Positions 1-11,180 of a DNA stretch of 64,000 bases are shown in pieces. The notes beneath the pieces were generated by a model, which was given only the letters and a program-made list of their open reading frames with translations, made no database searches and was not told where the DNA came from. A program made the translations under genes and the position numbers. Every line of letters begins with the position of its first letter. Within the stretch, counting starts at the first letter, position 1. Source of the stretch: Zopfochytrium polystomum (taxonomy: Eukaryota; Chytridiomycota; Chytridiomycetes; Chytridiales; Chytridiaceae); contig JAIVFJ010000012.1 of the NCBI GenBank assembly GCA_025765615.1, positions 248,001-312,000 on the forward strand. The letters run 5' to 3'.

Positions 1-3000
1 GAGCAAGGGAGGACGGGTGAGTAGTCGCGCCGCCATCGTCGTCGTCGTCGTCGTCGTCGCTTGTGCGCGTGTTTGCGTGATCACCACGCGAAGGAACGGG
101 CAGGCGTTGGGGCATGGCGGGGGCCGGCGTTGGATGCGGCGCGTACGAGGGGCGGGACCTGCCTCATGACTGCGTCGTCCCAGCGCGCGGCATCTTGCAT
201 TAGATCTGTTTCACTAAAATCCCTTGACCCGCCCGCCGCTATGGTACTTCCAGAAAAAGAGCACCGGCCGCGGCCGCGAGCTCCTCAACATCCAGCAGCA
301 AAAGGATAACACGGCCATCAACAGCGACAGCGACAGCATCGGCGGCCTGTCCGACGAGGACTTTGGCATGCTGGCCGAGTACGGCGATTTTGTTTCGTTC
401 TTGCGGGATCTCAAGCCTGAAACCCTGGCCTCACAGTGAGTGTTTCGGACCACGCGATTCCGCCCGCAGGTTTTTTTCTTTTGTCGTCGGTCCAATGCTG
501 ACGAGTAAACGCGCCACCACCACCCAGGAAGGAGAGCGAAAGGGCGGCCGAACGGGCACCCAAGACAAAGTTCGTAACAGGACCGAATGCGGAGGCAAAA
601 GAAGAGCGGCGCTCGTACTCGGATAGCGACGACGGTGGCGAAGAAGGCGATCAGGATGACGGCGACGAAAACGAGGAGGCAGACTTGACTTCGAAACTCG
701 AGCACTCCAAAGCTCGAACTTGGGACGTGGAAGCTCCGAAAGAGCCAACGCGCTTGCCGACCATCAAGGACGGAAAGGTTGTGATTCCTCCAAGCGCTCC
801 GAAGCCGGTGCTACCGGCAGACACTTTGCGGCTGGCAAAAGAGAAGGCGGCGTCCAGAGAGTCTCGAGAGCAATTGAAGAAAGAAAAGGAAGCAAAGACC
901 GCAGCCAAAGTACCTGAGAAGGTACGTGGCGAGATCCCGGCTGATGATCTCGACGTACCGGAAGAGCGAGAAATGGTCAAATTGTCGAAGGCGGATCGAC
1001 AGGCGCTGAGAATAGAGGCTCAGGAGCGTATGGCAGAGCTGGCGGCGGAGGTCCTGGGAGATCCCGAGGAAATGGTTCGTCCAGAGTCGTTCACTTGATT
1101 GAATAGCGATAGAATCGTTCTAACTTTCACGGCTGCGTTCCTCAAACTCTAGCTTACGAATCTCAAGCGGCTGAAGCACCTCACAGCATCAACGCACGAC
1201 CCGTTCATCCAAAAGATCGGCCTCCTTTCGCAGGTCGCCGTGTACCGCGACATCATACCCGGCTATCGTATTCGCACAAACTACGAGGCTGACACTTCGG
1301 TTTCGAAGGACGTGCAGAAACTTCGCCTTCATGAGCAGCGCCTGCTCGGATACTACCAAACCTATCTTCAGCAATTGGATACCTACTTCAGGCACCACGT
1401 CGGAAAGAAGTCACGTCTCAAATGCCCAGTTGACCCAACTGTTGCAATTGTCGCGATGCAGTGCATGGGCGAGCTTCTGACAACGGTTCCTCACTTCAAC
1501 TTCAGGGTGAACCTGCTCACTGCTGTTGTGTCGGGGATGGGAATGTCGCGCAGCACCGTTTCCAACCTTGCTTGCAACGCTGTCTCAAGGTTGTTTGAAA
1601 ATGACCCGTCGGGTCAGTACAGTGCGGAGGGTATGAAGCTGATTGCCCGGATGGTAAAGGCAAAGGATCTGAAGGTCCCCGCGGGGGTGATCAAGACTTT
1701 TTTGCACCTGCGGCTCCGAGACGAAATGACGGCTAATGACTTGGCAAGCAAGAGAAAGAGGGCGAGTCCGGATGAGAAACCCGTGAAAGGAAAGAGGAAG
1801 AAGCCTGAAAAGGAACCGTTTGTACCAAAGAAACGGCAAAAGTTGGAGAAAGTTGACCGAGAGCTGGAAAAGGAGATGAAGGAAGCGGAGGCACAATTCA
1901 CGCGGGAAGAGCGCTTAAGATGGGTACGTAATTGATGTTTTATTTTGTGGCAGCGAGCTTCGCCGAAAGGCACTGAATTTGAAGTACCTTCTTCTGCATG
2001 ATCGCAGCACTCTGAAACCTTGAAATACGTCTTCGCGACCTACTTCCGTATTCTCAAACAAGGCGACGAAACGCCACTTCTTCCGTCGGCCCTGGAGGGC
2101 CTTGCTCATTTCGCCCACCTCATCGACGTCGACTTTTTCAACGATCTGCTCGGCGTCCTTCGCACCATTTGCGTGAATCACCAAGAGCGATACGACTCCA
2201 ATGATGACATCAAACCAAACGGCGAGCAAAAGTTTGGGTCGTCGACCACGCGATCTATTTTGCACTGCATTTTCGCGGCCGTGCAGCTTCTGTCGGGGCA
2301 GGGCGAGGTGCTGAACTTGGACTTGAAAGAGTTCGTCGGCAGTCTCTATGGGGTGCTTATGAGACTCCCACTGAGAGGAGAAGACGTCAGCGAGGCTGCG
2401 GTCGTCGTCGACGACGCAAAAGACGGACGAGTTGGTGTGGACGACGTTCGAGGTGGCGCAAACACCAAGAGAGCTGCGGATGTGCAAACGCGGAGCGAGA
2501 TCGAATTAGTGTTGATGGGCTTGGACGCGCTGTTTTGCAGAAAGAAGCAGGTACTTTCTTGGGCAAAGCAGCTTCATCAGGCTGAACCCGTTTCACCTTG
2601 CAGGTACAAATTACGAAAGCAGCCTCGTTCGTAAAGCGACTTGCTTCCATTTCGCTTCATCTCCGAGCGAATGCGACTTTAGCGTGCTTATCCTTAATAC
2701 GCGCCATGGTCATTGTAAGATAATCCATTACTTTAAAGCAAGGAGCTACAGCATTTTAAAACTGATTCCCGCAGAAACATCCTCGCCTCCAGCAACTGCT
2801 TGATCCCGAAGAGCGACTAGGCTCTGGCAGTTACAAACCGTATTTAGAGGATCCCGAACTTTGCAATCCTTTTGCAACAAATCTCTGGGAATTATCCCTT
2901 CTGACAGTTGAGTCGCCGAAAAGTTACCACTTGCTCTGCATACGGCTGCCGAAAAGCCCACTCGTCTCGATTTACTTAGTACTTTTCCAACACACAGAAA

Positions 3001-3564
3001 CACTACCACCCTTCCGTGCGCTCCCTCGCCAAGCACGTCGCTCGCACCCTCACCACGACCTCAACCGGCGCCTCCACCGGCTCGCACACCCTCCCGCCGG
3101 ACCTCAACCACCAGCCGAGCCACTTCCTCCGCCACTTTGATCCCATGCCGAACTACCCGCACCGGCGGTTCAACCTCGTCCCGGCCGCAGCGATGCCCGC
3201 CGCGATCATCGCCGGCGTCAAAGCGCGCGACAAGCGGCTGCAGCAGGACGGCAAGCAGGTCGCGGTGAAAGGCCCGGCGGTGCTGGACACGACCGCGTTT
3301 TTGAGCGAGGCGATGGAGGCGGTCGAGCGCGACGCGAGGGAGGGGAAGCGCCCGGTGGAGATTGTCGGGGAAGAGGGCGAGGTTGAGGAGGACGAGGTCG
3401 TTGTGCGGCTGAAGGCGAGGGAGAGGAGACTGCGGAGGCTGGTGGAGATTTCGAAGGAGCTGCAGATTGACTTGATGGATGAGGACGCTGATGACGAAGA
3501 GGAAGAGGAGGACGAAGAAGAGGACGACGAAGTGAACGAACTCGATGGCGAGGAGGAAGACTAA
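1..3564 (+). CDS. NOC3: NOC3, nucleolar complex protein 3 (5' end outside window)
   Basis: Noc3-family protein needed for maturation and export of pre-60S ribosomal particles in the nucleolus (also linked to replication licensing in yeast). Proposed exons: end of an upstream exon 1-16, then 254-435, 528-1074, 1153-1923, 2008-2550, 2604-2714, 2775-2906, 2998-3564; all phases agree, giving about 950 visible residues plus a missing N-terminus. Seen: a Lys/Glu/Asp-rich N-terminal third; the conserved core with KDIIPGYRIR-like sequence (VYRDIIPGYRIRTN) and DVQKLRLHEQRLL; a basic linker rich in KRKR; then the CBF/Mak21-type C-terminal domain with HPSVRSLAKHVA near the end and an acidic Glu/Asp tail. 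The first intron (17-253) carries a (TCG)n run. It is longer than yeast Noc3 (about 660 aa), mainly through charged linkers. Family assignment is firm; the 5' end cannot be judged. Confidence 0.88.
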
Positions 3565-3657
3565 CCTATGTGCGTCCGTGGCCGACAATGCTCGACGTTT
3601 TTTGTTACAATGTACAACTTCGTTTATCGCAGCACCTCAACCACCACTTCACTGTTC

Positions 3658-4266
3658 TCAAAACACCTCCAACCCCCCTACTTCTTCTTGGTAGCCTTTT
3701 GCGCGCTCGACAGCTTTGCCTTTGATTCGATGATCCGCTCTGCCCGGCTTGAAAGTAGTCGGCTTCACCTTGCCGGCAGCAGCAATCTGCTTGGCAGCCG
3801 TAGGCTTTGCCTTTCCGGAGGCGGCGGCGGTAGACTGCCTCCCGCTCTTCGTTGCAGCGGCCGGACTGCCACGCTTTGGCGTGGGGCAGGAGGCTTGGCG
3901 ACGGAACAGCCCAAGCAAGTTCCCGCCGGCGCGAAATTTGAAGCCTCGAATGCTGCAATTCAGTTCGATGAGTTTTTCTCTCCGCCTGGAGGAAGGTTCG
4001 GGTTCGATAGGGGGAGGACGATATTGAGCCACTCGCTCTGAATTCCTCACCGCCGACCGTGACTTTCTTTCCTGCAGCAACCACGAGGCCGGCAGCAAAA
4101 GCAGCAGGAACCATAATTTGCAATAAGTCAACCTTGACGAAGCTCGAGGAAACCTAGCGGAAGCGAGCGCAGGGTTGTCGACGGAGGCAGCGCCGGCGAG
4201 GGTACAGGTGGTGTTTCGACTGGGAGTGGGCGTGGGCGACGACGTGCGGCTAGCTGGGCACTCCAT
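3658..4266 (-). CDS. Hypothetical small basic membrane protein
   Basis: Uninterrupted 202-residue reading frame with a real ATG at 4266. Seen: a Ser/Thr/Pro-rich N-terminus, one strongly hydrophobic segment around residues 50-65 (LWFLLLLLPASWLL), an Arg-rich stretch after it, and a Lys/Ala-rich C-terminal third. I do not recognise a family. The gene would converge with NOC3, 93 bases from its stop. A second frame over the same bases also lacks stops for part of its length, so the coding frame or an intron near 4050 could be different. Could be a small organelle membrane protein or not a gene at all. Confidence 0.3.
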   Translation of the reverse strand: MECPASRTSSPTPTPSRNTTCTLAGAASVDNPALASARFPRASSRLTYCKLWFLLLLLPASWLLQERKSRSAVRNSERVAQYRPPPIEPEPSSRRREKLIELNCSIRGFKFRAGGNLLGLFRRQASCPTPKRGSPAAATKSGRQSTAAASGKAKPTAAKQIAAAGKVKPTTFKPGRADHRIKGKAVERAKGYQEEVGGLEVF

Positions 4267-4880
4267 CCCTCCGAGTGGCAGGCAGCGCTCGCTCGTTTAG
4301 TTACAAGTCTTCTTAAATTCATATAAACTTTGATTGGTAAGTGCGCTTCGCCTCATTTCCCGGCTAGAGAGCGGTTCTCCTTGACAAATGGAGCTGCCGG
4401 AGTTTCGACTTGCCGCAACCAGCGCCACCGCCCTACTCGAGCTGATTATGCCCGATGTCCTTACGGAGGAAAACCACTACCGATCGTGAAATTTCTTTAC
4501 GTAGTGCTCAAGGTCTGAGTTTCACCGAGAGAGAGAGAGAGAGAGAGACAGAGAGGTTTGCGCGAACGCGAACGACTCGCTTGCCTATCCGTGCTCCCAA
4601 TCGATCAGCGTGTACCTTGGCTCTGCCTATTGAGCTTTCGTTCCAAAACAAGCCCCGCCTGCAACAACAGCTACACACTTCCAACTCAGTCATTTTAGAA
4701 CGTGCCCAAATTAGTTGTAGTTTTTGCTCTGCGGGTAGCGGGAGCGCGCCGCTGATTCTTCCTTCAAGGTTTATGGCGATAACTGGCTATTTTGCACCTG
4801 CTCTTTTAAGTATCCATCCTGATTTCTATTTTATTTTCTTGATAAATATTTCTCGTTGTCCCCCCTTCTGCCACACACAT
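4267..4880. other. Intergenic stretch, 0.6 kb
   Basis: No convincing gene. It holds a short (GA)n run near 4529-4550 and would contain the promoter of the minus-strand ORF at 3658-4266 and the 3' untranslated region of the gene ending at 4881. Confidence 0.5.
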
Positions 4881-6262
4881 TCACAGGATAATGTTGAGAC
4901 AGTCTACGTCGGTCTGTTCGTCGCGAAGCCACACCAAGCCGCGCCGGTCCGGACTGTTACTGCCGCTGTTGACTCTGTTGCCGATGCTCCCGCTGCTCCC
5001 GGCACTGCCGAATGCCGCGGTCTTGTCGGGGTAGCTCGAGTACTGTCGGCTGTCGGCGGTCCCGGTGCCCGCGGTGGCGGCGGCGGCGCCTGTCGCGGTG
5101 TCGAAGCCCTCCGCCTCAACGCCCACAATGCGCGAGAGCTCCGGCGGCAGAGGTGGGAGTAGGGCTCTCCCTTCGTTTCCTTCTAGCGACGCCTCCTCGC
5201 GTTCATGCATTGCCGTCAGGACAAACGAGCTGGCACACTGCTCGCACCGTAGATCAATTTCGTGCATACGGCGATCCCCAATCATTCGAGTGCGCACTTC
5301 GCACACTGAAATCGGTGTTGTTTTACGTATCAGCGATGACAGAAGAATCGACTGGTTGATAAACAAAAAAAAAAAGACAGGGTAGGAAGTAGAGGCTCAG
5401 ACTGTGAACGACTTACCTATCATGTCGCGGCCGTGATCGTGGGAATGGTCTTCCTCTTGGACCTCTTCCTCATTATTCAATCCTTCCAGCTGGACAGGCT
5501 CGCCAAACTCCTCAGCCTTGCCGTGGCTCTCTTGAGCTGCAAATTGATCGACTCTTCTGAAATCTTCGGAACGTGAGAGGACAGGTGGCTGCTTTCTTGT
5601 CCTAATGTTCGTAATCCATGATCGACCTTCGCCTGTCTCCCACCCACTCGAAGCGTTCATTTCCTCCCATATCGCCCGTAGTTCTCTCACAGTGAGAGTC
5701 CGCTCTTTGGGTGATTCTGGTTGCGGGGATTGTGGCATTGGGCACGTGGGGTCGGCTAGCTGCGCTACTGAAACGTCCGGCTGGGGATCAAGATTGTTAT
5801 GCATCAATATCGGGGTTGATGGTGGGATATTTGATGAAGATGAACGACAAGAACGAGGCGGCGCATCTTCATGGCTGTTCGCTTCCACGACCTTGTGTAC
5901 GGACGTTAATCCTCCAAAGCGACTGCAGAGTTCTTTGACGGATGAGCTCATTGCATCGTTTTCTGCAGCCACGACAGTCACGACTGAATCTTGGCGGCTC
6001 AAAGCTTCAAACTTCTTTGCGACCTTCTGCTTGGGCTCTATGATGTCCGCAGTCGTAGAGCTTGGAAGGGGCCTTGTTTGTGCCTGTCCAGCATCGGCTG
6101 GAGGCTCGAAGCGGCGTCTTAGATCTGCAATCATGAATTGATGAGGTTCGCAGGGGGTATTGGTGCCAAATTGGAATTGTCCAGCTTTTTACCTGTCACA
6201 CTTGACTCGGAGCCAATACCAGACCGGACTACTCGTGCACACTGTACAGCGCACTCTTGCAT
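4881..6262 (-). CDS. Conserved-looking hypothetical protein with two SSVxxLxxRF motifs
   Basis: Three exons on the minus strand: 6262-6193, 6124-5417, 5305-4881, with clean GT-AG introns and matching phases; 400 residues. The first intron is chosen because it places SSVTDLRRRF directly after the N-terminal exon, matching a second copy, SSVKELCSRF, about 50 residues later. Without that intron an ATG at 6134 would start the protein inside the first motif. Seen further on: a predicted helical segment TVRELRAIWEEMN, an acidic His/Asp-rich patch, and a short LRCEQC that might bind metal together with other residues, followed by a low-complexity Ala/Gly/Ser tail. No family recognised. Its start codon lies 8 bases after the stop of the next upstream gene on the same strand. 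Confidence 0.55.
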
Positions 6263-6270
6263 ACATTAAT

Positions 6271-6909
6271 TCATGTTTTTTCCATCTTGCGTACTGCGGC
6301 CTCCAGCAAGAGCGGAACGTAAACCCTCGAACCCAAATCCTCCATGATATCCCCCGTCAGCTCCACAAACCCCATCGCGGCCGTCACTGTCTCATTGTCG
6401 CATTTCCTCACACCAAAGTACAAGAGAAAGTCCATCTCCTGGTACTGGTATCGGAAAATGGCTTCGTTGCTGCTCGGCCTCTCAACGAGCCGCAAATACC
6501 CGATGCTGCTGCCGACGACGTTGAGGTCGGGAGCTGGAGCCTCCCACGGAACACCAGAGAGAAGAAGCTCGAGACGGTATGCCGATGAAGAGAAAACGGC
6601 GGAGGAGAGTCTCGAGAGTAAAGCGGAGTCGCGGGTAACCTGCTTGTCGTGGTCCGACGACGAGGGCAGATCTAGTTGATCATGAACCTTGACGTTTCGC
6701 TGGTAAAAGCCCCACGAAGGGTCTGCGCCGCGATCGCGTCGCTGGATCAAGTAACGGAAGCGAAGGGGCGTTTCTTCAAGTTTGAGCGATCCTTTAAAGA
6801 TGACACCGCCGGCGCTGTCGATCCTTCGCGTGTAGATTGCAAAAGCTGCTCCAAGTCCGCCGAGGCCAACGGCAGCTGACCACACGATCGTGCGAGCTAC
6901 TTGGTTCAT
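6271..6909 (-). CDS. Hypothetical single-pass membrane protein, possibly mitochondrial
   Basis: Single exon, 212 residues, from the ATG at 6909. The N-terminus MNQVARTIVWSAAVGLG continues into one hydrophobic segment (about residues 8-27) and then a basic TRR, the layout of a membrane anchor with the rest outside or in the intermembrane space. The body is mixed alpha/beta-like with no motif that I recognise; a conserved-looking central part includes WGFYQRNVKVHDQLDLP and DFLLYFGVRK. An upstream in-frame extension exists but its codons are Arg/Gly-rich and I judge it untranslated. The stop is 8 bases before the start of the next minus-strand gene. Function unknown. Confidence 0.5.
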   Translation of the reverse strand: MNQVARTIVWSAAVGLGGLGAAFAIYTRRIDSAGGVIFKGSLKLEETPLRFRYLIQRRDRGADPSWGFYQRNVKVHDQLDLPSSSDHDKQVTRDSALLSRLSSAVFSSSAYRLELLLSGVPWEAPAPDLNVVGSSIGYLRLVERPSSNEAIFRYQYQEMDFLLYFGVRKCDNETVTAAMGFVELTGDIMEDLGSRVYVPLLLEAAVRKMEKT

Positions 6910-8135
6910 CTTTTTGGTTGGTTCATATCCAGACCTGACCTCTCGATGGAGAGTAACGGGCGTACACCATGAACCTGGTGCAACTTGACGCGTTTGCTTC
7001 AATCCCGCGGGCCTGCCGGACGTCCTGTGCCGCGCGAGACGTCGTCGCGAGCCGAGCCCACCATTACTGTCCCACGTTGCACGCGAGCCGCCGCACACCA
7101 GCCCCAAAGTTGTCCCTCACGCAACCACCGCGCGGATCCAGCTCAGTTGTCTGTTGGACTGCGTTCCCGAAAAAAGGTGCAATCGGCTGGTCAGGCGGTC
7201 GAGAACTGGATGAGCTTTGGATATGTCGTTCGAAGCGGCCGCCGTCACCCGTTTGAGTCCTGCCGCACCAACCTGCGCGACATGGAGGCGTCTGGTATTA
7301 CACTGAGCTGGCGACGGTGGGGGGCATGCTACAACCACCGTACAGAGATGGCGGGGAGCGTCCCACTACCACATAAAAATTGTTCAATGATTGCGGTTAG
7401 TGAGCAACATTGACGTATTGAGTATATCCCACTATGTAGCCACTCTTATCGCAAGATAAAAGTGTTTTGGCAGGACAGCTGCCACTGCTACTGCCAGTGC
7501 TGCGAGTTGGAGGCTCTTTGCGCGCCGCCCCCGGTATTCGGTTTCGCGGAACTGCCGCCGCCAGTGCGCGACCTGCGCCGGTGCCGGCAGCCTTTACGGC
7601 AGTACCACCACCTCCCACCGCCAGAAGATTCGCCACGGTTGGATCGCTGGCTGCGGTTCCCACTTTTCCCGCCGCACCTCCACCAGCCCCACCGCTCCGT
7701 GCCGGAGCCTTTGCCCCACCTCCACCGTTACCGGCCGCGCTGCCTTTGGCGGCTTCGGACTTTGGTGCCCCACCTCCACTTCCCCCGCTGCCTCCACGTG
7801 CCGTAGCCTTCGATGCGCTTCCAGCAGCGCCGCCTCGGTTCGGCCCTTTAACCGCTGCCCCTCCGCCTGCTTTGCTTGCGCCAGCGGCAGCACCACCGGC
7901 CTTGGTTGCGGGCTTGGAGTTTGTGCTTCCTCCACCAGTGTCGCGTCCCGGAGATTTGCCCGCCGCGTCACGCAATCATCGCGAGCTTGGAGATTGGGGT
8001 AAGCCAGGACAGGACGGCGTTTCTGGGCGGTTTGTGTGCTCTTTCAAATTGCCTTGTCAAAATAAGTGTACAGAACCTACCTTGCTAAGAAGGATGCTTT
8101 TCGTTAGCTTGGGTGGCTCAGTTGCAACGGCGTGA
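6910..8135. other. GC-rich stretch with a Gly/Ala-rich open frame
   Basis: About 1.2 kb without a gene I can defend. Between 7397 and 7975 the minus strand is open for 192 codons encoding a Gly/Ala/Lys-rich low-complexity sequence, and the plus strand is open over 7467-8135 as a Pro/Ala-rich one. The minus frame has no ATG (only TTG), and I find no acceptor that would splice in a start. Such mirror-image open frames are expected in GC-rich DNA with few stop codons. Unassigned. Confidence 0.4.
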
Positions 8136-8470
8136 AGTTGGCGTGTTAATGGCCGAGGCTGGGAGCTGGTTTTCAAACTTAGGCCAGGGCGCTACTTTCT
8201 TTCGTATAAATATGTTACCAATCTCTGTGTGGTTTTAGGGTATGGCAAAGGTATTGATTGGCCGTGTGGGCGTGATCGACGGACAACACACGCGCGTTCA
8301 CTTTGCATTTTTCTCAAATTGATTTCTGTATATTATATAATTTCTTCTTCTTTTGGCAATGGCTTGGCACAAACAGTCGCTTCATCGTGGCGCGTTACAA
8401 TTGCAATGCTCTTCGCGTTTTCGATGATGAGCCTGCCATGATAAGGAGATGGCGTCGTCGTCCGGGCACC
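8136..8470. repeat. Diverged direct repeat, copy A
   Basis: This segment aligns by eye, in the same order and orientation, with 9044-9430. Shared blocks: GGCGTGTTAATGGCCGA (about 8141 and 9050), GGCAAAGGTATTG, GGACAACAC-ACGCG, ATTTTTCTCAAAT, CACAAAC-GTCGCTTC, GGCGCGT--CAATTGCAA, and CGCGTT-TCGA-GATGAG. Spacing differs through insertions in copy B. No reading frame survives in either. A shorter echo of the flank (CAGTTGCA-CGG-GT-AAGTTG) occurs at about 8119 and 8730, so a third partial copy is possible. Confidence 0.65.
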
Positions 8471-9043
8471 CTCAACCCCCCCACTCCACCTGCCCAGTGA
8501 CGAACAGGAGCTGGAGCCGTCGATCGCCTTGATCAAATTAGGAGTATTCAAGGATCTTGGAAGCACGGCGCGCAGCATTTCGGGTCTTCCGGCCGCGGAA
8601 GAGTAGAATGCTGCGGCGGTGCGTCGGAGCTTTATTGACTCGCGGTCATGCTTCGTATCAAATCTGTTGAATTCGCTATTTAGTGCGTCGACGGTCAGCC
8701 AGGTGGCATCGAAATCTTGTTCGGTAGTTCAGTTGCACCGGTGTTAAGTTGAAAGGATTGGGGATCGGGCCAATCCTTGTCTAAGTCGGGGTGGGAAGCA
8801 ACGAGGTGCGGCTTGCTTGGGCAACGCCTCCCGCCACGCCTGCTTGGAGCAACCTCGTCACGGCGGGGCGGAGGATGAAAAGAAGGAACAGGTATGGAGG
8901 GGTAGAGAAAAACCTAAAACACCCTCCGCCCTCACCAGGGGGACAAGCAGGGCGACCCCCGACAGGCAAATAAACTCCGCTTAAGGACCAGCCAGAATGT
9001 GCAGGGTAGACAGTTAGCTTAGGGAGACATTGCCTCGCAGATG

Positions 9044-9430
9044 CTTTGATGGCGTGTTAATGGCCGACGCGGCGTTGCAGCGGGCGCTGATTTATTGTGT
9101 AAATTTTGACAATCGCTGTGTGCCTTGTGGCAAAGGTATTGGACTTGTGGGCGTGGTTGATGGACAACACCACGCGATCACTTTTGCCTTCAAGAACATT
9201 GCCGCATCCATCGTCGGTTATCCGCTTTGATGCCAGCGCAAGGCATATTTTTCTCAAATCAGTTGCTCACAAGCAAGCGGGTGGCGTGATTTTCTTTATT
9301 TTACTTGTTTTTTTTTAAAGGCCAATGGGTTGACAGTGCACAAACTGTCGCTTCGTGCAGTTATGGCGCGTCGCAATTGCAAGGCTGTATAACATTCGCG
9401 TTCTCGACGATGAGTATGCTTCCGGCTCAG
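9044..9430. repeat. Diverged direct repeat, copy B
   Basis: Second copy of the element described at 8136-8470, with extra bases in the middle and about 10 added bases before the CGCGTT block. The two copies are about 0.9 kb apart; the spacer 8471-9043 shows no gene. The nature of the unit (old gene, promoter duplication or non-autonomous element) is not clear from the sequence. Confidence 0.65.
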
Positions 9431-9606
9431 CCGCAGAACAAATCTACCTTGCGACATTGCCTCGCGCCAAGCAGCTCTTCTCTCCATGACGCTGCGCGTG
9501 GCTCTCGAAGCGTTTGGAAATTCTCCACTAATTGACGAAGTGTTTAATCTCTCTCTCACACAGGATCCCGAAAGCATGTGATCCACTTACAGCTCTCTCG
9601 CTACAT

Positions 9607-10852
9607 TCACTCCACGGCAGCGAAAGCGGTATTGGCGACCCAGAAGGGGCTGCAAAGGGCCGACAGAAGCGACCACCGTGGTCCCGGAGCAACGGTGGCC
9701 CACCGACCCTTCGCCCCGCCGCGCCCATTCTCCTCCACGCAACCATAGTACGCCTCCAGCACGTCCCTCACGACCCGACCCTTCCCAAACCTCCCGACCG
9801 CCTCCCTCCTCGCCGCCCGCCTCCCCTCCCCCGCGGCCGCCGCCGCCTCCGCGACCCGCGCCGCAAACCCCTTCCTATCGCCCTCGCCAAACATCCACAC
9901 CGCCCCCGCGCACCCCGCGTACACCTCGCAGAACGCCCCGCCGCGCACCACCACCGCCGGCGTTCCGCACCCCAGCGACTCGGCCACCGCGAGCCCGAAC
10001 GTCTCGGATGCGGACGCCGACACGGACGCCGCCGCCGCCGGGTAGTAGAACCGCGCGAGCGCGTCGGCGCGTTGCACCATGCCGACAAAGAGGACGCGGT
10101 ACCGGCGACCCGCGACTGCGCCGGTCGCGCCGAGGCCCGGTTCGCGCGGGGCGGCGGCGGCGGCGGCGGGTGGCGCCGTTGTTGATGCCGCCGGCGTGGG
10201 GAGCGGGGACGGTAGGAGAAGACGTTGGCGGGGCCGACGGTTGCGACGGCGAGCGCCTCGAGGGCGAGGCGGTGCGGGCCGTCGCCGACGATGACAAGGG
10301 ACGCGGTCTGGAGCGTCGCGTGCTTCAGGGCCGTGACGAGGAACTCGATGTTTTTCTCGGCCGCGAGTCGGCCGACGAAGAGGAGGACGGGCGGCTGCCT
10401 TGGGTTTGGGCATGGGGGTCGTGATGGAACTGCGGCGGTGTCCGTCAAGGGCGCCGACTGGGGGGGAAGCGGCGGTATGGTGAAACCGGCGGGACCGCCG
10501 TCCGAAGGCGGAGCGTAGAGGTCCAAGTCGATGCCAGACTTCATGTAGTGGAGTTTCCGGCTGCACTTGAACACCACCCAGTCGGCCGTTTTGCTGGGGA
10601 TTCCAACAACGTCTGCCAGCCACACCAGCGGGTAAAAGTACAGCAGGACGTAGAACCATTCGGCAATGAACCTCGCAAGATCGCTGTCGGGAAGGTAGAA
10701 TCGGTGGTAGTACTCCATGTACACGTGGTAGGAGATGTAGATCTTGACGCCGCGCAATTTGAAGAGTGGGGCCAGAAAGAGAAAGGGTAAGCAGAGCGGC
10801 GCGACGACGTGAACTACATCGTATGGCACTTGAGTCGAAAAATCCAATAGCT
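9607..10852 (-). CDS. GT4-family glycosyltransferase lacking its N-terminal part
   Basis: Retaining glycosyltransferase of the GT-B fold, family 4 (the group with plant SQD2 and fungal relatives); uses a nucleotide sugar, acceptor unknown. The downstream exon begins at 10852 after an acceptor (TTATTTCAG) and reads VPYDVVHVVAP, an ISYHVYMEYYHRFYLP block, a possible hydrophobic pair, then the donor-binding half: LLFVGRLAAEKNIEFLVTA, SLVIVGDGP, and the E-x7-E region SETFGLAVAESLGCGTP. About 80-120 residues of the N-terminal Rossmann half are missing: upstream there are only CAGA repeats and then the divergent gene at 11.2 kb. The frame also changes between VGPANVF and VLFVGMVQ (about 10,130-10,230); a weak-donor intron could explain it. 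May be a broken gene. Confidence 0.6.
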
Positions 10853-10949
10853 GAAATAACAGAGCGATCGGAGGGAGGATGAAAGCTCTGGGTTATGACA
10901 CGATGGTGTGAGTTGAGCCCTACGCGACAGGAACTACAGAGCAGCAGCA

Positions 10950-11060
10950 GCCAGACAGGCAGACAGACAGACCCGTAGACACAAGCCGCCAGATAGAAGA
11001 ATGACAGACAGACAGACAGACAACAGACAGACAACAGACAGACAGACAGGTAGATAGACA
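10950..11060. repeat. (CAGA)n tetranucleotide tract
   Basis: Imperfect run of CAGA units with interruptions (GTAGACACAAGCCGCC, CAACAGACA). It lies exactly where the 5' part of the glycosyltransferase should be. Confidence 0.9.
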
Positions 11061-11180
11061 GGATTGTTTTGGTTTATGTAATGAAAGAACAGCTGATAAC
11101 GCGCACCCAGTAAATTCTTTTCTTTTTCTTTTCCATTCAAAACGTTCTCCAAATGCCCCCACAAGTCTTGGCAACTGAAG

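Noticed and set aside
7180..7265. Possible tRNA ending in TTTGAGTCC...GCACCA
   Set aside because: The acceptor and T stems do not pair with any upstream sequence.
7397..8135. Gly/Ala-rich (minus) and Pro/Ala-rich (plus) proteins
   Set aside because: Mirror open frames in GC-rich DNA; the minus one lacks an ATG and an acceptor.
9768..10300. Arg/Pro-rich plus-strand proteins over the glycosyltransferase
   Set aside because: Antisense shadows of a GC-rich coding region.
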